Below are positions 17,577-25,209 of a DNA stretch of 64,000 bases, piece after piece. The notes below the pieces were generated by a model. It worked only from the letters and a program-made list of their open reading frames with translations, searched no databases and was not told the origin of the DNA. The stretch is from Aerococcus kribbianus. Lineage in GTDB: Bacteria > Bacillota > Bacilli > Lactobacillales > Aerococcaceae. A program made the position numbers and the translations under genes. Where the stretch lies: contig NZ_JAPRFR010000003.1 of the NCBI RefSeq assembly GCF_026805545.1, positions 99,251 through 163,250 on the forward strand, written 5' to 3'. The first letter of the stretch is position 1. Each line of letters opens with the position of its first letter.

Positions 17577-18566
17577 ATGAAAAAGATTATCAATGATCCC
17601 AGCCAAGTCGTCAATGACATGTTAAAAGGAATGTCAAGTGCTCATCCTGATTTATTGGAACGATTGCCCGAATCCAATGTTATCCACCGTATAGCAGAAA
17701 CACCTGATAAAGTTGGATTAGTTTCTGGCGGAGGCTCTGGTCATGAACCCAGTCACGCTGGTTTTGTGGGGCAAGGCATGTTATCTGCTGCAGTATGTGG
17801 TGAAGTCTTTACTTCCCCAACCCCTGACCAAATCTTAACTGCCATCAAAGCCTCTGATAATGGCCAAGGTGTTTTTTTAATCATCAAGAACTACACCGGT
17901 GATGTCATGAACTTCGAAATGGCTCAAGAATTCGCTGAAGCAGAAGGTATCCAAACAGCTGCTATTGTTGTTGATGACGATATTGCTATCGAAGATTCCA
18001 CCTTTACTGCTGGAAAACGTGGCGTTGCGGGAACTGTTTTAATGCACAAAATTATGGGCTACTACGCCGACCAAGGCAAATCCCTCAGTGAACTAAGTGA
18101 GATTGCCGAACAAGTTAACGCTAACTTAAATACTATTGGACTAGCTCTAACTGCGGCAACTGTTCCTGAAGTAGGCAAACCTGGTTTTGACATTGCTGAC
18201 GATGAATTTGAGTTTGGTATTGGAATTCATGGAGAACCTGGTTACCGGCGCGAAAAAATCAAAAGCTCCCATGATATGGCAGCTGAATTGGTCCAACAAC
18301 TCAAGAAAACTTTTGACTGGCAAGCAGGCGATGAATACGCTGTCTTAGTTAATTCTATGGGCGGCACTCCACAAATGGAACTTTATATCTTCTGGAACGA
18401 TGTGCAAGCCTTGCTCGCAGAAGACGGCCTCAAGATAAAATGGGTCAAAGTAGACGAACTGATGACGAGTCTAGAAATGCAAGGGGCTTCATTAACTCTC
18501 TTGCATCTTGACCATACCGACTGGTTAACGGCCCTACAGGCACCCGTTGATGTACTAGCATGGTAG
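17577..18566 (+). CDS. dhaK: Dihydroxyacetone kinase substrate-binding subunit DhaK
   Basis: 329 residues. DhaK binds dihydroxyacetone covalently through a histidine, seen here in GIGIHGEPGYRR (about residue 219). The N-terminal VSGGGSGHEPSHAGFVG and YTGDVMNFEMA loops are the family signature. With DhaL and DhaM it makes dihydroxyacetone phosphate for glycolysis. It sits in the middle of a three-gene operon with AAGGAGG-type ribosome sites. No glycerol dehydrogenase gene is present nearby, so the source of dihydroxyacetone is not shown in this window. Confidence 0.96.
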   Translation: MKKIINDPSQVVNDMLKGMSSAHPDLLERLPESNVIHRIAETPDKVGLVSGGGSGHEPSHAGFVGQGMLSAAVCGEVFTSPTPDQILTAIKASDNGQGVFLIIKNYTGDVMNFEMAQEFAEAEGIQTAAIVVDDDIAIEDSTFTAGKRGVAGTVLMHKIMGYYADQGKSLSELSEIAEQVNANLNTIGLALTAATVPEVGKPGFDIADDEFEFGIGIHGEPGYRREKIKSSHDMAAELVQQLKKTFDWQAGDEYAVLVNSMGGTPQMELYIFWNDVQALLAEDGLKIKWVKVDELMTSLEMQGASLTLLHLDHTDWLTALQAPVDVLAW

Positions 18567-18580
18567 GAGGAATGAAGACA

Positions 18581-19153
18581 ATGGAATTACAAAAAAACCA
18601 AGCATGGTTAGACGACTGGCTAGCAGATTTAAAAGCTAACAAGGACTACCTTAGTCAACTTGATCAAAAAATTGGCGATGGCGACCATGGTAATAATATG
18701 GCCCGAGGCGCCAAAGCCGTAGAAGATAAGCTTGCTGAAAAACCAGCCGAAAATACCTCAGATCTTTTTATGCAAGTTGCCCAACTTCTAATGAGTAAAA
18801 TTGGAGGTGCATCTGGCCCCCTTTATGGTTCAGCCTTCCTAGCCATGGCGACAGCTGTCAAAAACTCTGACGACTTAACCGCTATTTTCGCTGCTGGTTT
18901 AGATAAGATTAAACAACGAGGTAAAGCAGAAACAGGTGAGAAAACGATGGTCGATATGTGGCAAGCTGCTATCGATGCCCTAGAAGCTGATGACATCAGC
19001 ATTGACCGCCTTGACCAAGCCCGAGACGAAATTATTGCGATGAAAGCTAGCAAAGGCCGGGCCTCTTACTATGGTGATCGATCAGTTGGAGAAATGGATC
19101 CTGGTGCTGAATCGTCTTACTATCTCTTCAAAAATGTATTCAAACAAGTTTAA
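18581..19153 (+). CDS. dhaL: Dihydroxyacetone kinase ADP-binding subunit DhaL
   Basis: 190 residues. DhaL holds a permanently bound ADP-Mg2 that is rephosphorylated by DhaM; the binding loop IGDGDHGNNMARG is complete, as are GGASGPLYGSAF and the C-terminal RASYYGDRSVGEMDPGA. I choose the ATG at 18581 (MELQKNQ). It lies nine bases after TAGGAGG and matches the family's usual beginning; ATGs at 18560 and 18572 overlap the ribosome site. It is the last gene of the operon and is followed by a strong terminator. Confidence 0.95.
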   Translation: MELQKNQAWLDDWLADLKANKDYLSQLDQKIGDGDHGNNMARGAKAVEDKLAEKPAENTSDLFMQVAQLLMSKIGGASGPLYGSAFLAMATAVKNSDDLTAIFAAGLDKIKQRGKAETGEKTMVDMWQAAIDALEADDISIDRLDQARDEIIAMKASKGRASYYGDRSVGEMDPGAESSYYLFKNVFKQV

Positions 19154-19159
19154 ATAATA

Positions 19160-19199
19160 AAAATCCTAGGTGACTAAATCGGCAATCACCTAGGATTTT
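19160..19199. terminator. Bidirectional terminator after dhaL
   Basis: AAAATCCTAGGTGA pairs with TCACCTAGGATTTT around a 12-base loop, between convergent dhaL and the hydroxyacid dehydrogenase gene. Confidence 0.88.
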
Positions 19200-19212
19200 A
19201 TTATATTATTAG

Positions 19213-20214
19213 TTATAAAGTAACTTCATTAGTCAACAAACCATGTGTTAGATACTCATTAAAATTATCGAAAGAAATTTCAATCATATTTTTTAACGCT
19301 TCATCCGTATTAGACCCTACATGTGGTGTTAAAATCACTTTAGGATATAAATGTAACATCTCTTGAACGGATTTATCTGGTATTTCACTAATATCTGAAA
19401 ATTCTTTAAAGAATACTTCTCCTTCATTAGGCAATACATCAGCCGCAAAGCCATATAACTGATTATCCTTAATGGCCTGAACAATAGCTTCATTATCTTG
19501 CAATTGACCACGAGCAGTGTTAACAATAATCGCCTTATCATTCAATTTGCTAATAAATTCTGAGTTAATCATCTGATCATTTTCGCCTGCAATATATGGC
19601 ACGTGAAGAGACACAATATCAGACTGCTGCAACAATTCATCTTGCGTTTCTACAAATTCTAAAACTTCTTTTGCGGGTTCTGACTGATAAATATCATAAC
19701 CAATTACGCGAGCACCCATGCCTTTATACATTTTGGCTTCTTCTATTCCAATTCGTCCAGTACCAATAATCCCAACAGTGCAATTACGAGCTTCACGACT
19801 AAACATTTGTGGCGTTACTCTAAAATCACCTTTAGCTGTTTGATTGGCAGTATATTGCACATTACGTAACAAAGTTAAACCTAAAGTAAAGGCTAATTCA
19901 GCAACTGAATTCGGAGAATAACCTGGTACACGAGCAATGATTTGCCCAAATTTTTTAGCTGCTGCAAGATCAATATGATCAACTCCCACTGTTCGTGTAA
20001 AAACTAACTTAATTCCATAATCTTTCATTATGCCTAAGTTTTTTTCATCAGCGACACAATTTCCTCTCAACAAGACTGCATCATGGCCTTTAGCAGTCTC
20101 AATATTGTCATGAGTCAATAACTCTTCTATTAAAGTCAAAACATAATCATATTTATTATATTTTTTAAAGGATTCTACTTCATTGGCGCGAACACCATAA
20201 CATGCAATTTTCAT
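19213..20214 (-). CDS. D-2-hydroxyacid dehydrogenase (D-lactate dehydrogenase-like)
   Basis: 333 residues of the D-isomer-specific 2-hydroxyacid dehydrogenase family. The NAD-binding loop GTGRIG, the substrate Arg in NTARG, the Glu in LPNEGE and the catalytic His in TPHVGSNT are all present. It should interconvert a 2-keto acid and a D-2-hydroxy acid; pyruvate/D-lactate, branched-chain keto acids or oxaloacetate/D-malate are all possible. It lies 55 bp behind an AEC-type carrier on the same strand, below a CitB-like two-component system. Its substrate is therefore likely the acid moved by that carrier. AAAGGAGTAATAAA precedes the ATG. Confidence 0.87.
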   Translation of the reverse strand: MKIACYGVRANEVESFKKYNKYDYVLTLIEELLTHDNIETAKGHDAVLLRGNCVADEKNLGIMKDYGIKLVFTRTVGVDHIDLAAAKKFGQIIARVPGYSPNSVAELAFTLGLTLLRNVQYTANQTAKGDFRVTPQMFSREARNCTVGIIGTGRIGIEEAKMYKGMGARVIGYDIYQSEPAKEVLEFVETQDELLQQSDIVSLHVPYIAGENDQMINSEFISKLNDKAIIVNTARGQLQDNEAIVQAIKDNQLYGFAADVLPNEGEVFFKEFSDISEIPDKSVQEMLHLYPKVILTPHVGSNTDEALKNMIEISFDNFNEYLTHGLLTNEVTL

Positions 20215-20269
20215 TTTATTACTCCTTTATCATTGAATTTTATGTGCTTCTAAACTATAACATTGACGA

Positions 20270-21310
20270 TTAAACTAACCCTATTTGACTTAACATCTGC
20301 AAAATAATCAACCAAATTGGGATTGCAATAACAGCCATAACAGTTGAAATTAATGATGCGTTAGATGCCAATAATGGTTGTTTATCAAATCCGATAGCAT
20401 AATTAACAGCTACTGTTGCTGGAGGTGTAGCCATCATAACAACAGTCGTTGCGATAGCGACATAAGCCATATGACTTAGTCCCAAAGCATTCAAAACAAG
20501 AATTAGTAAAACATTTAATAGAGGGACAATAATTTGTTTAATGAATGCATAGTACCAAACTCGAGAATCAGCAGTAGCATCTTTAAATGGGATACCTCCT
20601 AAAGTTGACCCAATCGCTAACCATGCTAATGGGGATGATAAACTTCCAAGATAATCCATTGGTTTATAAATCCATGGTGCAGTCATATCAAAACGTAAAA
20701 ATGCATAATTTCCATCAGTTACTGAGACTTGAGGTAACGATTCTTGGAAAACCCAAATTAATAATCCTGCAAATGTAAGCAAAATAACCGGATTCAAGAA
20801 AATTTGTTTCATATTATTTTTATCAAATTTAAGCGAAGACATTTGTAAATAACAATAAGAATAAAGCAACACTCGATAACCAATATTAAATACATTGGCA
20901 TAAATAACCCCTTCATCTCCAAATACTGCAGAAATAATAGGAATTCCAAAAAATGTAGTTGAACCAAAGATAGCTAAATTAGACATAACCATACTTGTCA
21001 CGTCATCGTAGCGAGAAAATATAGGTTTGGTGACAAAAATTAAAATTATTAAAAATAAAAATCCCCAAATTAATACGTCGATACTTTGCTTTAATTGCAA
21101 GTAATCAATATCTTTCATAAAAGCATTAAAAGCTAAACATGGGACAGCTAGTTTTAATACCAATCCTGATAAGACCTTACTAGTTTTATCATTGAAGGTT
21201 CCTGTTTTTCTACAATAGTATCCAATTAAAATAATAAAAATGGTTGACGCAATCGCACTAAGAAATTCCATGTTCGTGAAAGTCGTCATAATAGTATCAA
21301 TTATATTCAT
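20270..21310 (-). CDS. AEC-family transporter (malate permease/auxin efflux carrier type)
   Basis: 346 residues with about ten membrane helices and the family's crossover layout. The N-terminal half includes GYYCRKTGTFNDKTSKVLSGLVLKLAVPCLAFNAF, the hallmark N-terminal block of AEC proteins, and the C-terminal half MATPPATVAVNYAIGFD. Lactic-acid-bacterial members (MleP-like) carry malate or other organic acids. The promoter upstream has two TTATTTAA direct repeats, probably bound by the neighbouring response regulator. It is co-transcribed with the hydroxyacid dehydrogenase. Direction of transport and substrate are not visible from sequence. Confidence 0.86.
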   Translation of the reverse strand: MNIIDTIMTTFTNMEFLSAIASTIFIILIGYYCRKTGTFNDKTSKVLSGLVLKLAVPCLAFNAFMKDIDYLQLKQSIDVLIWGFLFLIILIFVTKPIFSRYDDVTSMVMSNLAIFGSTTFFGIPIISAVFGDEGVIYANVFNIGYRVLLYSYCYLQMSSLKFDKNNMKQIFLNPVILLTFAGLLIWVFQESLPQVSVTDGNYAFLRFDMTAPWIYKPMDYLGSLSSPLAWLAIGSTLGGIPFKDATADSRVWYYAFIKQIIVPLLNVLLILVLNALGLSHMAYVAIATTVVMMATPPATVAVNYAIGFDKQPLLASNASLISTVMAVIAIPIWLIILQMLSQIGLV

Positions 21311-21361
21311 TCCTTACACCTCATATATTATTAATATTTGAATAGCTAGCTTTATAGCTAT

Positions 21362-21418
21362 AGATTAATATATGGTGATATATTTCACAATGTTATTTAA
21401 TTTTTTTAAATTATTTAA
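21362..21418 (-). promoter_or_regulatory. Promoter of the AEC carrier operon with tandem regulator sites
   Basis: On the minus strand -35 TTGTGA (21385-21390), 17-bp spacer, -10 TAATCT (21362-21367). Immediately upstream of the -35 are two identical octamers, TTAAATAA on this strand (21393-21400 and 21411-21418), 18 bp apart. They match the TTATT(A/T)AA direct repeats described for MaeR-type (CitB family) regulators in lactobacilli. Confidence 0.65.
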
Positions 21419-21429
21419 TTAATGAAAAA

Positions 21430-21453
21430 AGGCTGGGATTAAAGTCCCAGCCT
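21430..21453 (-). terminator. Terminator after the response-regulator gene (GGCTGGGA hairpin family)
   Basis: On the minus strand AGGCTGGGA-CTTTAA-TCCCAGCCT is followed by TTTTTTCATT. It is the second copy of the hairpin also seen at 5033 and 37587. Confidence 0.88.
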
Positions 21454-21460
21454 CTTACGC

Positions 21461-22159
21461 TTAACAAGATATTCGATAAACGCTATAGGGTCTACCATTT
21501 TTTTGATATACGATCTCTTCGGTAAGATATTCTTTATCAACAAGAAAATTAATATAGTGGCGAATTGTGACATGAGATAAATCCCCATCGCGACTTAATT
21601 GGTTAATAGAAAACTGATTAGGATAGGTTTGAATAATTAGTAAAATATGTTGTAACGTCTTAAACGATATTCCTTTTTCCAGAGGTGTTTTTTCGAGCCA
21701 TTGCAGGATTTTTTTGTTGCTGCGATTTTGTGGTTGATAATGGCCATCAATATCGGTTTGAGTAAATTGATTATGGTGCCCTAACTTGCGTAATTTAAAG
21801 TTTTCTAAACTTTTGTGTAATCGTTGGGCATTAAAAGGTTTTAATATATAATCACTTGCTCCAAGATTGTATGCAGATTGAATTGCTTCTTTACTACTAT
21901 TAGCAGAAACTACTATCAACTCAATCTTGGGGTACTTTTGTTTAATCCAGCCAATATAACTAATCCCTTCCTCTTTTCCGCCTAAATTATCATCAATAAA
22001 TATGATATCAATAAACGCTTGATTTTTTTCTAAGATGTCTAAAGCTGTGGGCATACAATCAGCTAAGAATGTCACTTGAAATTCATCCAACTGTTCTATA
22101 TATTGTTTATTAATTGTTTGAACCATAACATCATCTTCTATTAGTAATATTTGATACAT
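21461..22159 (-). CDS. CitB/DcuR-family response regulator
   Basis: About 232 residues from the ATG at 22159 (MYQILLIEDD), which has AAAGGA 11 bases upstream; an earlier start at 22180 is possible. The receiver has the acidic pair IEDD, the phospho-acceptor region IIFIDDNLGG, Ser in IVVSANS and Lys in LKPF. The C-terminal part has a winged-helix HTH (QFSINQLSRDGDLSHVTIRHYINFLVDKEYL). The gene overlaps the sensor gene by about 29 bp, so the pair is translationally coupled. The family regulates citrate, malate and other C4-dicarboxylate genes. The likely target is the AEC carrier operon just downstream. Confidence 0.9.
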   Translation of the reverse strand: MYQILLIEDDVMVQTINKQYIEQLDEFQVTFLADCMPTALDILEKNQAFIDIIFIDDNLGGKEEGISYIGWIKQKYPKIELIVVSANSSKEAIQSAYNLGASDYILKPFNAQRLHKSLENFKLRKLGHHNQFTQTDIDGHYQPQNRSNKKILQWLEKTPLEKGISFKTLQHILLIIQTYPNQFSINQLSRDGDLSHVTIRHYINFLVDKEYLTEEIVYQKNGRPYSVYRISC

Positions 22160-23621
22160 TACTTGGCACATCCTTTTCATAACTTTGATAATATACTATT
22201 AGTCGATCCGTAACTAATACATTATTTTCTTTCCAATCATTTATTAAATTGATATCAACTGTAAAAGTAATGATCAAACTTTTCTTCGTTTCGATTAATT
22301 TGGTGCTGACTTTACTGACACCAGATGAAATGAGATAGTTATATAGTCTATTAACCATTTGTCTCCATTTCATTGTTTGGGCTACAGTCATAGTATTTGA
22401 TATTTCTCCGGAAATATACAACTTAAATTTTATACCCTCTGCCTTGAAATTTTCTGACATTTCAAGTAATACACCTGCTACATTAACATTTGCCACTAAA
22501 ACTAGAATAGCATTAATATCTTTTACTTCTTCATTTAGTAACCGATCAAGGTAAATTTTTAATTGCTCGTAATTACCCAATTCATTTAAGCCATAAATCA
22601 CATGAAGCTTATTGAGATAATTATGGTGATAATTTCGAATAGCTTGGCCATATTTAGTAGCAGAATGAAGGGATTGGATCGATTGTTCAATTTCTTCAAC
22701 GTCTCGAATAATATAAAAATCACCAATTGTATCATTCTTCATTAGAATGGGAGACTTAGAAATCAACCAATTTCTATAAAAAATTTTTTGTACGCTAGTC
22801 CCATAATTAATTGAATCAAACTCTGGTAACTTATCAGTTAAAATATCTCCCACACTTAAATTAAAGTGTTCAGAAATATAATGGTTGTTTACGATAACTC
22901 GTCCATCCCCGCTTGCCAAAATCCCATCAAATGAGTTTTCGACCATTGCTTTTCGTTCCTGAAGCACTCGGGCAATATCTATTGGTTCCATACCTAACAT
23001 TGACTTTTTTATTGCTTTTGAAATAAAATACGAAAAGATACACCCTAATGTTAACACTATAATTAATATTAATGCTCCAAATATAACTGATTGATAAATA
23101 TTACGATAGTAGGCATCTACCATTGTCCCTAAACTCACAACGCCAGCTACTCGCTTTGTATTTGGATCTATAATAGGAACATATGCTCTTATAGAACGCC
23201 CCATGGTACCATTACCAATGTTAGTTGTAATTTGGCCATTTAGTGCTTCATGATAATCATCATCACCTTGGTAAGGTTTACCAATTAATTGGTGATTTGG
23301 ATGTGTGTATCGTGTTAAGTCAGAACCAAAAATCACAATATAATCGAGGTCATTCAATCTCTCTAAATGGTCAGCATAATTAACAATATCTTCTGAAAGC
23401 GTTCCTGACCTCACTGTTCCTATTACTCGTTCATCATTAGCAATCGTTTCTCCTATTTGCGTCAGTCTTTGGCGATAACTATTATCCATATTATGATATT
23501 GAGAAATGGTTAAAATAATATATAAGGTACTTACTAAAATTCCTACTACAATAGAAATACTCAATGCTATCTTTGTAAAGACAGTCGTACTCAGCCACCA
23601 TTTTTTTAATAATTTAATCAA
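22131..23621 (-). CDS. CitA/DcuS-type sensor with degenerate ATPase domain
   Basis: 496 residues read from a TTG start (AAAGGA upstream). Layout: membrane helix (about 15-35), extracytoplasmic sensor domain (36-175, with the family's GTMGRSIRAYVPI), second helix (176-200), PAS domain (about 215-300) and a Spo0B-like dimerisation helix. The phospho-acceptor box H-NYLNKLHVIYGL keeps His333, but the usual Glu after it is Asn. Beyond VLLEMSENFKAEGIKFK no N-box (NLIDNA), DNGPG or GRGIGL is found; the last 90 residues are unlike an ATPase although the frame is open. It may sense an organic acid without being able to phosphorylate itself. It overlaps the regulator gene. Confidence 0.85.
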   Translation of the reverse strand: MIKLLKKWWLSTTVFTKIALSISIVVGILVSTLYIILTISQYHNMDNSYRQRLTQIGETIANDERVIGTVRSGTLSEDIVNYADHLERLNDLDYIVIFGSDLTRYTHPNHQLIGKPYQGDDDYHEALNGQITTNIGNGTMGRSIRAYVPIIDPNTKRVAGVVSLGTMVDAYYRNIYQSVIFGALILIIVLTLGCIFSYFISKAIKKSMLGMEPIDIARVLQERKAMVENSFDGILASGDGRVIVNNHYISEHFNLSVGDILTDKLPEFDSINYGTSVQKIFYRNWLISKSPILMKNDTIGDFYIIRDVEEIEQSIQSLHSATKYGQAIRNYHHNYLNKLHVIYGLNELGNYEQLKIYLDRLLNEEVKDINAILVLVANVNVAGVLLEMSENFKAEGIKFKLYISGEISNTMTVAQTMKWRQMVNRLYNYLISSGVSKVSTKLIETKKSLIITFTVDINLINDWKENNVLVTDRLIVYYQSYEKDVPSNVSNITNRR

Positions 23622-23694
23622 AATAATATTTCCTTTATATATAACTTTTATTTGTACAATTTTTTGATATTACAAAATAGAAAGGAGCCCTTCT

Positions 23695-24231
23695 ATGTCT
23701 ATCAAACGATGCCATTGGGCCCAAGAAGCCAATCAAGCCATGCAAGACTACCATGATTATGAGTGGGGCCAAGCCAGCTATGATTCCCAAATCATCTTTG
23801 AATACCTCTGTCTAGAAATCATGCAAGCCGGTTTAAGTTGGCAAACCATTATTAACAAACGTCAAAATTTCCAAACTGCCTTCGATTACTTCGATTACAA
23901 TAAAATTGCCCACTACAGCCAAACTGACTATGAACGCTTAATCCAAGATGCTGGTATTGTCCGCAACAAAAGAAAAATAAAAGCCATCATTAATAACGCC
24001 TCATGTGCGCTAGCCATCGAAGCAAAGCAACATTTTTCTGACTATATTTGGCAAGTCGGGCAAAGCTTTCCTGACGATGAGGCAAAAAATACCCAAGCCA
24101 TGGTCAAGCGCTTGAAGGACGCTGGGTTTCAATTTGTTGGCCCTAACATTATTGAATCTTTCTTAGAAGCAATTGGTATTTATGATCACCATGAGCCCCA
24201 ATGCGATTGGTATAAGTCTAAGAGGACTTAA
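23695..24231 (+). CDS. tag: DNA-3-methyladenine glycosylase I
   Basis: 178 residues. Tag excises 3-methyladenine from alkylated DNA in base-excision repair. The N-terminal RCHWAQ and C-terminal HHEPQC supply the Cys/His zinc-binding set, and the helix LCLEIMQAGLSWQTIINKR contains the catalytic-pocket Glu and the conserved AGLSW. GFQFVGP is also typical. AAAGGAGCCCTTCT precedes the start. It is a single gene divergent from the sensor gene. Confidence 0.95.
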   Translation: MSIKRCHWAQEANQAMQDYHDYEWGQASYDSQIIFEYLCLEIMQAGLSWQTIINKRQNFQTAFDYFDYNKIAHYSQTDYERLIQDAGIVRNKRKIKAIINNASCALAIEAKQHFSDYIWQVGQSFPDDEAKNTQAMVKRLKDAGFQFVGPNIIESFLEAIGIYDHHEPQCDWYKSKRT

Positions 24232-24240
24232 AAACATAAT

Positions 24241-24891
24241 TTAAAGATCCTTTGCATCTACTTCCGCATAGAATTGCGCTAAAAACTCTTCCATAAATAC
24301 AGTTCGTTGCCTAGCTATTTGGCGACCAGATGGTGTATTCATCAAGGACTCTAAATGAAGGAGTTTTTCATAAAAATGATTAATCACACTAGTCGTATTC
24401 TGGCGATAATTTTCAGCTTGCAGGTGTGCTTGACTACGTGGTGCTTCTTCATCATAGAGACTTTGCCCCTTGGCCCCTCCATAATAACAAGCTCTAGCGA
24501 TCCCCACTGCCCCTAAGGCATCCAAGCGGTCCGCATCTTGGACAATTTGTCCAGCCAATGGTAAGTGATGTTTTTGAGTCAAATTGGCCTTAAAGGAAAG
24601 ATGGGTGATGACATATAAAACTTGCTTAATAGCTTCGTCATCCATCCCTAATCGGCCTAACAAGTCAGCGATTTGTATCTTTTTCTGGTCAATATTAGAA
24701 AAAATTTTATCATCTAAGCTATCATGAAGATAAGCCATTACTAGTGCTTGTTCACGTTCTGCCATTGATAAGGCCTCAGTATCGGCCAAACGCGCAGTTA
24801 AATGAACAACCCGACAAATATGTTGAAAATCATGTCCTGTCTTATCCTTAGCCAAGTCTTTTTCGACAAAAGCTGCAATTGCTTGTAACAT
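24241..24891 (-). CDS. HD-domain phosphohydrolase (YedJ/YpgQ-like)
   Basis: 216 residues. The HD superfamily metal ligands are visible as HDFQHICRV (H), YLHDSLDD (HD) and QDADRLDALG (D). GIARACYYGGAKG is typical of the YedJ/YpgQ group, some of whose members hydrolyse nucleoside triphosphates or inosine nucleotides. The exact substrate is unknown. It converges with tag, whose stop is 9 bp away, and shows no operon partner. Confidence 0.85.
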   Translation of the reverse strand: MLQAIAAFVEKDLAKDKTGHDFQHICRVVHLTARLADTEALSMAEREQALVMAYLHDSLDDKIFSNIDQKKIQIADLLGRLGMDDEAIKQVLYVITHLSFKANLTQKHHLPLAGQIVQDADRLDALGAVGIARACYYGGAKGQSLYDEEAPRSQAHLQAENYRQNTTSVINHFYEKLLHLESLMNTPSGRQIARQRTVFMEEFLAQFYAEVDAKDL

Positions 24892-24955
24892 AAATTCTCC
24901 TCACTAAACTTTTTAGCTATTCATTAATAAAATTAATTCTATTATAACTTAATCT

Positions 24956-24984
24956 TTGACAAGAAGAGAATAATCCGTTAATTT
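24956..24984 (+). promoter_or_regulatory. Promoter of the 38-residue peptide gene
   Basis: -35 TTGACA (24956-24961) is a perfect match, spacer 17 bp, -10 TAATTT (24979-24984). The start codon follows 40 bp later. Confidence 0.7.
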
Positions 24985-25023
24985 ATAGGGAAAGAAGTAA
25001 AAACTCATAAGGAGAGAATCACT

Positions 25024-25140
25024 ATGAAAAAAATTAGAACCTTTATTTCTATTATTACTGCCCTAGTATCACTTATCGCCGCTATCAAAGGTTTTCTAGA
25101 CTTATTCAAAGAAAATGACCCAGACAACAAGGTTTTTTAA
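25024..25140 (+). CDS. 38-residue hydrophobic peptide, unknown function
   Basis: The ATG follows AAGGAGAGAATCACT. The peptide has a basic N-terminus (MKKIRT), a single hydrophobic, possibly amphipathic helix (about residues 7-28, FISIITALVSLIAAIKGF...) and an acidic, polar tail ending DNKVF. It has its own near-consensus promoter and a strong terminator 20 bp downstream, so it is a true transcription unit. Size and charge layout resemble membrane-active small peptides such as type I toxins of the Fst/TxpA kind or leaderless bacteriocin-like peptides. I recognise no specific family, and no antisense RNA promoter is evident. Confidence 0.68.
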   Translation: MKKIRTFISIITALVSLIAAIKGFLDLFKENDPDNKVF

Positions 25141-25156
25141 AATACTTACCCATACT

Positions 25157-25198
25157 AAAAAAAGTCGGTCACTGATTTGTGTCAGTGACCGACTTTTT
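25157..25198. terminator. Bidirectional terminator between the peptide gene and ilvE
   Basis: AAAGTCGGTCACTGA pairs perfectly with TCAGTGACCGACTTT around a 6-base loop, with A and T runs on both sides. Confidence 0.92.
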
Positions 25199-25209
25199 AC
25201 ATGTTTTTT

